The position numbers and the translations under genes are program-made. From positions 3,162,001 to 3,226,000 of the forward strand of contig NZ_JAVBIJ010000001.1 in the NCBI RefSeq assembly GCF_032193765.1: 64,000 nucleotides of DNA. Reading direction: 5' to 3'. The notes under the pieces are model-generated. The model saw nothing but the letters and a program-made list of their open reading frames with translations. It was not told the DNA's origin and searched no databases. Shown here piece by piece: positions 24,908-33,850 of this stretch (its first letter is position 1; each line of letters opens with the position of its first letter). The stretch comes from Rhodoferax potami. Lineage in GTDB: Bacteria > Pseudomonadota > Gammaproteobacteria > Burkholderiales > Burkholderiaceae_C.

Positions 24908-26077
24908 TCAGAAGTCGGGGTAGAGCCTGCCGGCGTTGAAGATACCGGCCGGATCGAACGCGGCCTTGAGGCGTTTGAGCAAAGCGGCCTGCCCCGGAAC
25001 ATCAGAGCGAAATTGGCACTTGGCGCTGGTAAGGTCTGCGGCTCCAGCTACAAAAACCATAGCATTACCACCGACTGCGCGAGCCACGGTCTGCAATTGA
25101 GGTCCGGCTTGCAACGGCGCCCAGAGCCAACGCACACCGCCATGCCACTCGATCAGCTGCGCCCAGGGCAAGTCCAGCACTGGCGCGGTTTGCGCCACCG
25201 ACAAGCGCCACAAGGCGTGACCGGTGGCCGCACCGTCGGTAAAGAAGGGCAGCGTCTGGTCGCGACAACGGTCCCAATCGGCGGCGGCTTGCGCCGGGTC
25301 CATGCGCTCGCCCGGTACCTCGCGCAACATGCGCTGGCCGGCCGCTTCCACGGCGGCCACCGCTCCGCGCAGTCGCACAAACAGCAAATCTTGTCCCGCC
25401 ACACCCGCGCTCTCGTCGTGCACCCAGCAGCTGGCATTCAGGGGCAGCGGCTCGCCGGCCCAGCGGTGGAGTTGCTCGAGGGCGGCCGCTTGCCCTAGCG
25501 GGAACACCAGCGTGGCCTCGGCGGGGGCGAAGGGCAGCACCTTGAGCGAGACCTCGGTCATCAGGCCCAGGGTGCCCATAGCTCCTGCCATCAGGCGGGA
25601 CACGTCGTAACCGGCCACGTTTTTCATGACCTGGCCGCCGAAGGTCAGGTACTCCCCGCGACCGTTGATGAGTTTCAAGCCCAGCACATAGTCGCGCACG
25701 CTGCCAACGCTGGCACGGGCGGGGCCTGCCAAACCACTGGCCACCAAACCACCCACGGTAGCGGTGCTCGCTGTGGCGCCGGCAACGCGGGTAGACCACT
25801 GGTAGTGCGGCGGCTCGAAAGGCAGACACTGGCCTCGCTCGGCCAGCAGGGCCTCGAGGGTGGAGAGCGGTGTTCCGGTGGCCACCGTGACCACCAGCTC
25901 GCTGGGCGCGTAATCGACCACGCCGCTCAGGCTGCGGGTGTCGAGCAGGCCTGCGGGCTGGAGGCAACCATAAAGTCTTTACTGCCTCCGCCGCGAATCT
26001 GCAGAGGCGTCTGGTCCGCTGCGGCGGCACGGATCTGGTCAACAAAGGGCTGGATGGCGGCGGGCAAGGGCAACATG
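24908..26077 (-). pseudogene. glcE: Glycolate oxidase FAD-binding subunit, frame broken by one base
   Basis: FAD-binding subunit of glycolate oxidase. From the ATG at 26077 the frame reads through the FAD-binding start (ending IRGGGSKDF) and is then lost. The continuing frame (SELVVTVATGTPL, STATVGGLVASG, GSVRDYVLG, KNVAGYDVSRLM, DPAGIFNAGR) runs to 24908. Adding one base to the AAA at 25972-25974 joins them and restores the Tyr-Gly that follows KDF. It lies directly upstream of glcF, with no glcD beside it. Codons near 25008-25064 overlap a dispersed repeat copy. Confidence 0.87.
25008..25064 (-). repeat. 57-bp dispersed repeat, copy j (inside glcE)
   Basis: Minus strand: TGCTAT-N9-AGCT-GGAG-CCGCA-N9-AGCGCCAA with terminal AATTT. 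One mismatch in the GCGCA block. It is read in frame as GNAMVFVAGAADLTSAK of glcE, the same reading frame as copy i in alr. Confidence 0.65.
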
Positions 26078-26197
26078 GCGGCAATGGTAAGCGGCCCCCC
26101 TGCCCTGCGGCGTGAATTTTTTGAACAGCCAAACGCCGGAAATTTGAGTCCCTGCCGCCCCGGGCCAGGCCGCCCTCAGGCCCTTGGGTCTTGAGGC

Positions 26198-27109
26198 TCA
26201 GTCCGCGAAGGCCTGCACCGGCAGCCCCGCCACGTCCACACGCATGAAGAACACCGCGCCCGACAAAGGAAACTGCGCGAGCTCCGCGGCACTGCGTCCG
26301 TGCCGGGCCGTGGTGATGTAGAGGGTTTTGAGGTCCTCTCCGCCAAAACAGGGCATGGTCGGGCACTGGGCCGGCGTCTCCAAGCTGGCCAACAGGCGGC
26401 CGTCCGGTGCAAATTTGCAGATGCGGCGCCCTTCAAACATGGCCGCGTAGTAATTGCCCTCGACATCCACCGCAGCGCCATCCGGGCGGCCGGCATAGTG
26501 GGTGTTCTCGAAGGTCCAGCCGGCGGGCTTGGGCTCGTACTGGCGCCAGACGCGGTGGGCGCTCAGGGCGTTGGCTTGAAGGTCAAAGTCCCACGCGTGG
26601 GTCACATGGTTCGGTGTGTCCGACCAGTAGACGGTGCGCTGGTCAGGGCTCCAGGCCAAGCCGTTGGCGGTCAGCGCATCGCCCGCATGCTTTTGCACCA
26701 CAGCAGCGCCGGAGCGGCAATCGATGGAGTACAGCTCCGCGGCCCGTCCGGCCTTGGGCTCGTCGATCGTGCCCACCCAGAAGCGGCCCAAGGCATCGCA
26801 CTTGCCATCGTTGGCGCGAATGACTGCGGTGTCATACGGCAAGGTAGCAATACGCTCCAGCTCTCCGCCCCACGAGTGGGCGCGGAAAACGCCATCGCGC
26901 AGGGCGATCACCAGGCCGCCTTTGGCTGCGGGGGCAATGCAACCGGGTTCGCTGGGCATGTCCCAACGCTGCACGGTGCCCATGTAAATATTAGCCCGCA
27001 GAATGGCTTTGCCGGGAATATCCACCCAGTACAGCTGCTGCTCAGCGGGGTGCCAGAACGGGGACTCGCCCAGCTCGAAAAGGTCTTCACTCAATGCGTG
27101 CCAGCTCAT
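26198..27109 (-). CDS. SMP-30/gluconolactonase family protein
   Basis: Six-bladed beta-propeller lactonase of 303 residues, probably a cytoplasmic sugar-lactone hydrolase. The metal-ligand Glu is in LGESPFWHPAEQQLYWVDI; other conserved blocks are NDGKCDALGRFWVGT and NGLAWSPDQRTVYWSDT, with the catalytic Asp expected in RPDGAAVDVEGNYY. Its ATG overlaps the stop of the aldose epimerase gene by 4 bp, so the two act in one sugar pathway. The exact sugar is not evident. Confidence 0.87.
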   Translation of the reverse strand: MSWHALSEDLFELGESPFWHPAEQQLYWVDIPGKAILRANIYMGTVQRWDMPSEPGCIAPAAKGGLVIALRDGVFRAHSWGGELERIATLPYDTAVIRANDGKCDALGRFWVGTIDEPKAGRAAELYSIDCRSGAAVVQKHAGDALTANGLAWSPDQRTVYWSDTPNHVTHAWDFDLQANALSAHRVWRQYEPKPAGWTFENTHYAGRPDGAAVDVEGNYYAAMFEGRRICKFAPDGRLLASLETPAQCPTMPCFGGEDLKTLYITTARHGRSAAELAQFPLSGAVFFMRVDVAGLPVQAFAD

Positions 27110-27972
27110 ACCTGCTCCTCCACGGTGACTTGCATACTGCAGCTCCAGCTCTCGCCCGGCTGTAGCACCCGCACGCCGAGACTGTCGGCGCTGGCGCCGG
27201 TCGTGGCCATCAAGTTCAGCGCATTGTTGACGTGGCTGACCGGCTCGACCGCGATGTTGTCGCGCTCGGGGGTGGTGAAGACCACCAGACGGCTGAGTGC
27301 CGAGCGAACGGTGATGTGCATCAGGGCATCGCGCAAGTGCAGCGCGCCGCCCCAGCCATCAAAACAATGGTCTACCGTCAGGGTGTCGGTCGATTGATCC
27401 AGCCCTGCATGGGGCGCGCGATGGGTCGGCAGTTTGTCCGCGGCCATTTCCCAGCGGCCGGTGGCGGCAAATTGCACCGTGGCACCGGCGCGCTTGACAA
27501 AGTAAGGGTGCCAACCCAGACCCACCGGCGCAGGGCTGGCGCCTTGGTTGGTCACGCTCAGGCCGAGATCCAGAGTGCCGTCGCCCAAGCGAAAGGTTTG
27601 CGAGCAATCAAAATCAAAGGGCCAGGCTGCATCGGCTCGGTGCTCCATGGAGAGTAAGGCCGAGTTCTCGGTGCTCTCGAGCACAGTCCAGGGGCGCTCC
27701 CATCCGATGCCGTGGATCGTGTGGGGCTCCGGATCGAAGTTCCGGATCAGGGGGTGGCTGGTTCCGTCCCACTGCAATTGCCCATGGCCGATGCGGTTGG
27801 AAAACGGCACCAAAGGAAAACTTGCGGACTGGCGCACGCTGGTCAACTCTGCGCCCGGTGTGGAGCGCATGACGGGCAGGTCGCGCCACCACAAACCGGC
27901 GATCGCACCGCCCAGTGCGGGGCAAAGATCGCAGCGCAATGCGCCATGGCGCAGGGTCAAAGGGGTACTCAT
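27106..27972 (-). CDS. Aldose 1-epimerase family protein
   Basis: Galactose-mutarotase fold protein of 288 residues that interconverts sugar anomers. Recognisable segments are SFPLVPFSNRIGHGQLQWDG, HTIHGIGWERPW with the catalytic-type His, and GLGWHPYF with the second His. It overlaps the downstream lactonase gene (ATGA), forming a two-gene operon. Together they would feed an aldose through its lactone. No dehydrogenase for the step in between is encoded next to them. Confidence 0.87.
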   Translation of the reverse strand: MSTPLTLRHGALRCDLCPALGGAIAGLWWRDLPVMRSTPGAELTSVRQSASFPLVPFSNRIGHGQLQWDGTSHPLIRNFDPEPHTIHGIGWERPWTVLESTENSALLSMEHRADAAWPFDFDCSQTFRLGDGTLDLGLSVTNQGASPAPVGLGWHPYFVKRAGATVQFAATGRWEMAADKLPTHRAPHAGLDQSTDTLTVDHCFDGWGGALHLRDALMHITVRSALSRLVVFTTPERDNIAVEPVSHVNNALNLMATTGASADSLGVRVLQPGESWSCSMQVTVEEQV

Positions 27973-28030
27973 GAGGAATCGATCCTTGGGTTGTTTGCAA
28001 CTGCGCTGGATTGTGCACCTGCGCCCATCA

Positions 28031-28063
28031 AAAAACCCGGCTCACCTTGCGGTGGCCGGGTTT
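28031..28063 (-). terminator. Rho-independent terminator of glnK-amtB
   Basis: AAACCCGGC (28033-28041) pairs with GCCGGGTTT (28055-28063), with an inner CACC/GGTG stem. On the minus strand a run of T follows the stem, so it ends amtB transcription about 60 bp after its stop codon. Confidence 0.8.
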
Positions 28064-28118
28064 GGGGCGGGTTTCGAAACCCGTCTGAAACTGCGGCGCG
28101 CTGCGCCGCATTCAGAGT

Positions 28119-29633
28119 TTAGCGGTTGTAAGCGGTTTCGCCGTGGCTGGAGATGTCCAGACCTTCGCGCTCTTCTTCTTCAGAGACGCGCAGACCGATC
28201 ACCAAGTCCACCAACTTGAAGGCGATGAAGGACACCACGCCCGACCACACGATGGTGATCAACACGCCTTCCGCCTGGATCCATACCTGGTTGGCGATGG
28301 AGTACTCAGCGCCCACAGCGTTGGCCACGTAGTCATACACGCCGGTGCCACCCAAGGAAGGCGCTGCAAACACGCCGGTCAACAAAGCGCCCACGATACC
28401 GCAGACACCGTGCACACCGAACACGTCGAGGGAGTCGTCTGCGCCCAAGAGACGCTTCAGGCCGTTCACACCCCACAGGCCAGCAAAGCCGCCGATCAAG
28501 CCGATAGCGATGGAGCCCATAGGACCCACGAAACCGCAAGCAGGAGTGATCGCCACCAAACCAGCCACTGCACCGGAGGCCGCACCCAACATGGAAGCCT
28601 TGCCGCGGGACAGAGCTTCACCGGTAATCCAGGCCAAAGTAGCGGCAGCCGTTGCCAACATGGTGTTGATGAAGGCCAATGCAGTCAGACCGTTGGCTTC
28701 CAGGTTGGAGCCGGCGTTGAAGCCGAACCAGCCGAACCACAGCATGGCAGCGCCCACCATGGTCAAAGTCAGGCTGTGAGGAGCCATGGGCTCTTTGCCG
28801 TAACCGATACGCTTGCCCACCACGTAGGCACCGACCAAACCAGCAACCGCTGCGTTGATGTGCACCACGGTGCCGCCAGCGAAGTCCAAGGCACCCTTGC
28901 CCCACAAGTAACCGGCAGCTGCCACGACTTTTTCCAGGGAGGCGGCGTCGGAGATGGCGTCAGGGCCGGCCCAGTACCAGACCATGTGTGCCATGGGCAG
29001 GTAGCTGAAGGTGAACCAGATCACGCAGAAAGCCAGTACCGCAGAGAACTTGATGCGCTCAGCGAAGGCACCCACGATCAGGGCGCAAGTGATGGCCGCG
29101 AAAGTGGCTTGGAAAGCAATGAAGGTCAACTCAGGAATCACCACGCCCTTGCTGAAGGTAGCGGCCACCGAGTCCACGGTGACGCCCTTCAGGAACAGCT
29201 TGTCGAAAGTACCGAAGAAGGCACCGTCACCGCCGAAGGCCAAGGTGTAGCCGTAAATGGCCCACAACACGTAGATCAGTGCAGTGACCACGAACACTTG
29301 CATCAGCACCGACAACATGTTCTTGCTGCGGACTAGGCCGCCGTAGAACAAAGCCAGACCGGGCAAGGTCATGAACAGGACCATGGCCGTCGAGATCGTC
29401 ATCCAGGCGGTGTCGCCCTTGTTAGGAACCGGTGCAGGTGCAGCGGCTGGAGCCGCTTCAGCGGCAGCAGGTGCTGCAGCCGGTGCGGGCGCAGCGGCAG
29501 GCGCTGCAGCTTCAGGGGCAGAAGCGGTTGCGGCAGGCGCATCCGCCGCCGGTGCGGCGGTTTGGGCTAGCGCAAAAGAACCGGCTGTCATCAGGCTCAA
29601 GCCCAGAGCCAGCGTGGCGAGAAGTTTTTTCAT
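28119..29633 (-). CDS. amtB: Ammonium transporter AmtB with Ala/Pro-rich N-terminal extension
   Basis: Trimeric ammonium channel in the inner membrane, 504 residues with 11 predicted helices. Conserved blocks include FYGGLVRSKN, FGGDGAFF, AFAERIKFSAV, MVWYWAGPDAI, DFAGGTVVHINAAVAG with the first pore His, and DDSLDVFGVHGVCGIVGAL with the second. Residues 1-23 are a cleavable-type signal sequence, followed by a stretch of about 45 residues made almost only of Ala and Pro before the first helix. It lies 18 bp after glnK, whose P-II product blocks it when nitrogen is plentiful. Confidence 0.95.
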   Translation of the reverse strand: MKKLLATLALGLSLMTAGSFALAQTAAPAADAPAATASAPEAAAPAAAPAPAAAPAAAEAAPAAAPAPVPNKGDTAWMTISTAMVLFMTLPGLALFYGGLVRSKNMLSVLMQVFVVTALIYVLWAIYGYTLAFGGDGAFFGTFDKLFLKGVTVDSVAATFSKGVVIPELTFIAFQATFAAITCALIVGAFAERIKFSAVLAFCVIWFTFSYLPMAHMVWYWAGPDAISDAASLEKVVAAAGYLWGKGALDFAGGTVVHINAAVAGLVGAYVVGKRIGYGKEPMAPHSLTLTMVGAAMLWFGWFGFNAGSNLEANGLTALAFINTMLATAAATLAWITGEALSRGKASMLGAASGAVAGLVAITPACGFVGPMGSIAIGLIGGFAGLWGVNGLKRLLGADDSLDVFGVHGVCGIVGALLTGVFAAPSLGGTGVYDYVANAVGAEYSIANQVWIQAEGVLITIVWSGVVSFIAFKLVDLVIGLRVSEEEEREGLDISSHGETAYNR

Positions 29634-29651
29634 GTCGTGCTCTCTTTCTAT

Positions 29652-29999
<348 letters not shown>

Positions 30000-30074
30000 T
30001 CAGCTTGATAGTTAATGACAGAGTCCGGGCCTGGTGGTTTGCCGCGCCAGGTTTTCGGGAGCTAAGAGGCATAA

Positions 30075-30090
30075 AGCAGAAGCCGTGCCA
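30075..30090 (-). promoter_or_regulatory. Sigma-54 promoter of glnK-amtB
   Basis: Minus strand TGGCACGGCTTCTGCT: the -24 GG (30089-30088) and -12 GC (30077-30076) have exactly 10 bp between them and TGGCACG is a perfect -24 element. Transcription would begin about 75 nt before glnK. Confidence 0.85.
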
Positions 30091-30153
30091 AGTTGCGTGC
30101 CGGTGGTGTTCTGCAAAAAAGCCCCACAGTTTCTGCAGATTCCGCTAACATCA

Positions 30154-30169
30154 CTGTACAAAACAACAG
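30154..30169. promoter_or_regulatory. LexA (SOS) box-like operator upstream of comM
   Basis: CTGTACAAAACAACAG, of the CTGT-N8-ACAG form, 70 bp upstream of the comM ATG and 15/16 identical to the radA operator. The overlapping comM promoter itself is not obvious. Confidence 0.65.
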
Positions 30170-30171
30170 TT

Positions 30172-30188
30172 TGCACGGCAATGGTGCA
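30172..30188. promoter_or_regulatory. NtrC-type enhancer site
   Basis: TGCAC-N7-GTGCA, a 17-bp dyad with perfect 5-bp arms, matches the known NtrC site (TGCACCA-N3-TGGTGCA). It lies about 80-100 bp upstream of the sigma-54 promoter for glnK, a normal enhancer distance. Confidence 0.65.
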
Positions 30189-30193
30189 CCACA

Positions 30194-30217
30194 GCGCAAT
30201 GCACCGAGATATTGCGC
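30194..30217. repeat. Inverted repeat before comM
   Basis: GCGCAAT (30194-30200) and ATTGCGC (30211-30217) are perfect 7-bp arms around 10 bp. It lies just upstream of the comM ATG (30240) and could be an operator or a leader hairpin. Confidence 0.4.
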
Positions 30218-30239
30218 ACCTTTTTGGGAAATCAGGGAA

Positions 30240-31793
30240 ATGAGCTTGTCTTTGGTGCAAAGTCGCGCGTTATTGGGGCTCGAAGCGGTTCAAGTAACCG
30301 TGGAGGTGCACTTGTCCAACGGGCTCCCGAGCTTCACCTTGGTCGGTTTGGCCGATGTAGAGGTCAAAGAAGCCCGTGAGCGGGTGCGCTGCGCCATTCA
30401 GAACAGTGGCCTCGAGTTCCCTAACAACAAACGCATCACCGTCAACTTGGCGCCGGCCGACCTGCCCAAAGACTCCGGCCGGCTGGATTTGCCGATCGCC
30501 CTGGGCATTCTGGCGGCCAGCGGACAGGTGGATGCCCAGGCACTGGCAGGCTTTGAGTTTGCGGGTGAATTGTCCTTGTCCGGAGAATTGCGCGCAGTGC
30601 GCGGTGCATTAGCCATGGCGTTGGCACTGCGGAAAACAGCCAGCCGCCCCCAGCTAGTGCTGCCACCCGGCAATGCCGAAGAGGCCGCCTTGGTGCCCGA
30701 CTCCCGGGTGATCAGGGCCCGTCGCCTGCTGGATGTGGTGCACCACTTTGCGCCGGGCGGTCAGGCCAAGGATGCGGAAGGCATCCCCCTGGAGCAAGAC
30801 CCGGACGGTTGGGTCCGGGTGGAGCCCGCCCCCTTGCAAGCCCCCGCACTCGGGCTGGACATGGCCGATGTCAAAGGCCAAGTAGCTGCCAAGCGCGCCC
30901 TCGAAATTGCAGCCGCAGGCGGACACAGCTTGTTATTGGTTGGCCCGCCGGGCTCTGGCAAATCTATGCTGGCCCAGCGTTTTGCAGCCTTGCTGCCGGA
31001 CCTGAACACCGACGAAGCGCTGGAGAGCGCCGCCATCGGCAGCCTGTGCGGGCGCTTTGACTTGCAGCGCTGGGGACTGCGCCCCACCTGCAGCCCCCAC
31101 CACTCCGCGAGCGCTGTCGCTTTGGTGGGCGGTGGCTCGCCACCCCGGCCCGGAGAAATTTCATTAGCGCACCATGGGGTGTTGTTTTTAGACGAGCTGC
31201 CCGAGTTTCCGCGCCAGGCGCTTGAAGCCCTCCGCGAGCCGCTGGAAACCGGCAGCATCACTATCGCCCGGGCGGCCCGGCGGGCTGAGTTTCCTGCGCG
31301 CTTCCAGCTGATTGCAGCCATGAACCCCTGCCCCTGCGGTTACCTCGGGGCGGCGGCACGCCCTTGCCGGTGCACGCCGGACCAAGTGAGCCGCTACCAG
31401 GGCAAACTGAGCGGACCATTGATGGACCGGATTGATCTGCACGTCGAGGTGCCAGCACTTGCAGCCGAAGAGCTGCTGCACAGCCCCCCCGGCGAGCGCA
31501 GTACCAACATCCGCGAACGCAGCCACCAAGCGCGGGAGCGGGCACTTCAGCGCCAGGGCTGTAGCAACCAGGCGCTGGCCGGCCAAGCGATCGACCAGCA
31601 TATTGCGCTGGAGCCTGCCGCCCTTAAATTCTTGCAGACAGCGGCTGCGCAGCTCGGCTGGTCTGCGCGCAGCACCCACCGCACCCTGAAAATCGCCCGC
31701 ACTATCGCCGACCTGGCTGGCAGCGCAGACACGCAACTCCACCATGTAGCGGAAGCCATGCAATACCGGCGCGTATTGCGCGGTGCTAACTGA
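30240..31793 (+). CDS. comM: ComM/YifB family AAA+ helicase (Mg-chelatase-like)
   Basis: Hexameric branch-migration helicase of 517 residues that extends D-loops during natural transformation. An N-terminal Lon-like domain (LVQSRALLGLEAVQVTVEVHL onward) precedes the AAA+ core with Walker A LLVGPPGSGKSMLAQRF, Walker B VLFLDELPEF and the CxC finger MNPCPCGYLG. The ATG at 30240 was chosen because the family starts MSLSLVQSRALLGLEA. A LexA-like box upstream matches the one at radA. No other competence genes are present in the window. Confidence 0.93.
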   Translation: MSLSLVQSRALLGLEAVQVTVEVHLSNGLPSFTLVGLADVEVKEARERVRCAIQNSGLEFPNNKRITVNLAPADLPKDSGRLDLPIALGILAASGQVDAQALAGFEFAGELSLSGELRAVRGALAMALALRKTASRPQLVLPPGNAEEAALVPDSRVIRARRLLDVVHHFAPGGQAKDAEGIPLEQDPDGWVRVEPAPLQAPALGLDMADVKGQVAAKRALEIAAAGGHSLLLVGPPGSGKSMLAQRFAALLPDLNTDEALESAAIGSLCGRFDLQRWGLRPTCSPHHSASAVALVGGGSPPRPGEISLAHHGVLFLDELPEFPRQALEALREPLETGSITIARAARRAEFPARFQLIAAMNPCPCGYLGAAARPCRCTPDQVSRYQGKLSGPLMDRIDLHVEVPALAAEELLHSPPGERSTNIRERSHQARERALQRQGCSNQALAGQAIDQHIALEPAALKFLQTAAAQLGWSARSTHRTLKIARTIADLAGSADTQLHHVAEAMQYRRVLRGAN

Positions 31794-31808
31794 GAAGGTA
31801 GCGCAGTT

Positions 31809-31865
31809 TGCTATTATTTATATAGCGACTAGCGCAGATAGCCAGAGCGCCACAGGCATTTTTGG
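31809..31865 (+). repeat. 57-bp dispersed repeat, copy d (between comM and mshN)
   Basis: TGCTAT-N9-AGCG-ACTA-GCGCA-N9-AGCGCCAC, terminal ATTTT. It fills the gap between the convergent stops of comM and mshN. Confidence 0.8.
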
Positions 31866-31868
31866 CAC

Positions 31869-32939
31869 TCAAGGCCTCTCGGGAAGCGTCACCCCCTGCT
31901 GCCGCAGGTAAGCCCAGACCTCTTTGCTGACGGGGCCCAGACTGCGCGCCCGCTCCGCAGATTCCGCCGCAGCGACAAGTTGCCCCAAGGCCGACAAAGA
32001 CACCGCAGTGCCCAGCAGCCAGCGTTGCTCCGCCGGGCGGGATTGAAGCGCCACGCCGTAAAACTGCACCGCATCCTGATGCCGGCCCAGACGTTGCGCC
32101 GCGTTCGCACGCACCGCCCACAACTCCGGCTGCCCGGCCAAGAGCGGCTCTACCTGCGTCATCAACTCCAGCACGGCGGCTGAGCGGCCTTGTGCCAGCT
32201 CCATCCGGGCCAGTTCGCGCACCAGCATCAGCTGGGTGGCGGCCGGAGTGGACGGCTGGGCCCGCTCGGCACCAGCCAGAGAGTCTTGCAGCAACTGGAT
32301 CGCTGCATCCGCAGAGCCGCTGTTGTACAGCGATTGCGCCTGGGCGAGCACGTCGCGCACTGCCGTTTGCTGGCGCTGTGCTGCAACCGCCCCGTCCGCC
32401 GCCGGCTGCGCCGGTTTGGCTGATGGGGGTGCAGTAGGCATCGCGGCCGGCTGGGCAGCGGGTGCTAGCGCGGCCGTAGGCATAGGGGGCGGTGTCACGG
32501 CAACAGCCGGTGGGGCAGCCGCTGCTGGCACCGCGGTTGCTGCGGTGATCGTCGCGGGCGCAGGTACTGCAGGGGCTTGCTTGCTACCGGGCGCTGGAGC
32601 CTCCGCGGTCAACGCAGGCTTTTCCGTGAGCTCGGTTGCAAGCCTCAAGCCCGACCAGGACGCGGCAGAAGCAGCCGCCACCGGGCTCTCGGCGGGCAGC
32701 ACGGCCCGGGGTTCTGAAGCCGGTGATGCGGGGGACGCCGCAAACCACCACCAAGCAGCGCCTGCCAAAACTGCCGCCACTGCAGCCCCGCCGGCCAGCG
32801 GCAAGATGCGCGGGGAGCTGCGATGCACGGCGTGACCGCGTATCGCCACGCGCGCGCTGGTACCGGCACCGAGCCCGGGCTCCAGCGGGCTGGCGCTGCG
32901 CTTGTCAAGGTCGCGCAGCATTTGATTGATCACACTCAT
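31869..32939 (-). CDS. mshN: MSHA biogenesis protein MshN (TPR protein)
   Basis: A 356-residue accessory protein of the MSHA pilus. The N-terminus MSVINQMLRDLDKRSASPLE is typical of MshN. One membrane segment follows (about residues 45-65), then an Ala/Pro-rich linker of about 130 residues and C-terminal TPR-like repeats (ARMELAQGRSAAVLELM, LWAVRANAAQRLGRH, AEQRWLLGTAVSLSALGQL). Its start overlaps the mshM stop by a few bases. It is the last gene of the mshI-to-mshN run and is thought to help assemble the export machine in the periplasm. Confidence 0.82.
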   Translation of the reverse strand: MSVINQMLRDLDKRSASPLEPGLGAGTSARVAIRGHAVHRSSPRILPLAGGAAVAAVLAGAAWWWFAASPASPASEPRAVLPAESPVAAASAASWSGLRLATELTEKPALTAEAPAPGSKQAPAVPAPATITAATAVPAAAAPPAVAVTPPPMPTAALAPAAQPAAMPTAPPSAKPAQPAADGAVAAQRQQTAVRDVLAQAQSLYNSGSADAAIQLLQDSLAGAERAQPSTPAATQLMLVRELARMELAQGRSAAVLELMTQVEPLLAGQPELWAVRANAAQRLGRHQDAVQFYGVALQSRPAEQRWLLGTAVSLSALGQLVAAAESAERARSLGPVSKEVWAYLRQQGVTLPERP

Positions 32940-33850
32940 TCCAACACCTCCCCAGCGGTGCGGGTGGGGCCGGACCGCCGCTTCCACCAATTCCACGGGT
33001 TCCACCAAGGGCCCCCACTGGTGGGAAATGGACGCAGGCCCGGCGTATCGCGGACGGCCAGCTTGACGTGCGTCGCAGAGACGCGGTGCACCCCTTGCCC
33101 GTAGGCCAATATCAGGCACTTGTGCGCAAGGATATTGATCAAACGCGGCACACCCGCCGTGGCCACGGCCAAACGCTCGATAGCCTCCGGGGTGAACACC
33201 TCGAGATCGGTGTGCTCAGTGGCAGCCGCCCGCGCCAGGCGGTGGCGCAGATAGTCGCCCACACTTGCGCCAGCCATGGGGCCCAAGTATTCGCTAAAGG
33301 TAATGCGCTGCAGCAGTTGCCGGATCTCGGGACGCGCCAGTTTGGTGTCCAAATCGGGCTGGCCGAGCAAGACTAGCTGAATCAATTTGCGCTTTTCGGT
33401 TTCGAGATTGGAAACCAGGCGCAGGCTCTCGAGGCTGCGCACCGGAATCGCCTGCGCCTCGTCAATACACACCACCACACGCCGCCCGGCAGCGGCATGG
33501 TTCAACAAGCAGTTGCCGATGAGGGTCATGACAGTGTGACGGTTGGTCGGGAGTTGGATATCCAGCCCCAACTCGGCCGCCAACGCGCACAGCAAATCGT
33601 CGGGCCCCATATCCGGGTTGGGAATGTAGGCGGTCACGCACTCGCTATGCAGCGTCTTGAGGAGTTGCCGGCACAACACTGTTTTGCCGCAACCCAGCTC
33701 GCCTACAACTTTCAAAAAACCCTCGCCGCTACGCAAGGCGACCAAGAGGGTGTTCAGGGTCGCTTGCGCACCGTCATGGGCAAAGTAAAAGTCGGTGTCC
33801 GGCGTGATGGAAAACGGGGCCTCACGCAGGGCAAAGTGCCCCAGATACAT
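32936..33850 (-). CDS. mshM: MSHA biogenesis ATPase MshM (ExeA-like)
   Basis: AAA ATPase of 304 residues similar to ExeA/GspA, which help the secretin reach its place in the envelope. It starts MYLGHFALREAPFSITPDTDF, has Walker A VVGELGCGKTVLCRQ (about residue 50) and Walker B VVVCIDEAQAIP. Unlike ExeA there is no peptidoglycan-binding domain after the ATPase. Its start overlaps the mshL stop by one base. Confidence 0.87.
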   Translation of the reverse strand: MYLGHFALREAPFSITPDTDFYFAHDGAQATLNTLLVALRSGEGFLKVVGELGCGKTVLCRQLLKTLHSECVTAYIPNPDMGPDDLLCALAAELGLDIQLPTNRHTVMTLIGNCLLNHAAAGRRVVVCIDEAQAIPVRSLESLRLVSNLETEKRKLIQLVLLGQPDLDTKLARPEIRQLLQRITFSEYLGPMAGASVGDYLRHRLARAAATEHTDLEVFTPEAIERLAVATAGVPRLINILAHKCLILAYGQGVHRVSATHVKLAVRDTPGLRPFPTSGGPWWNPWNWWKRRSGPTRTAGEVLE

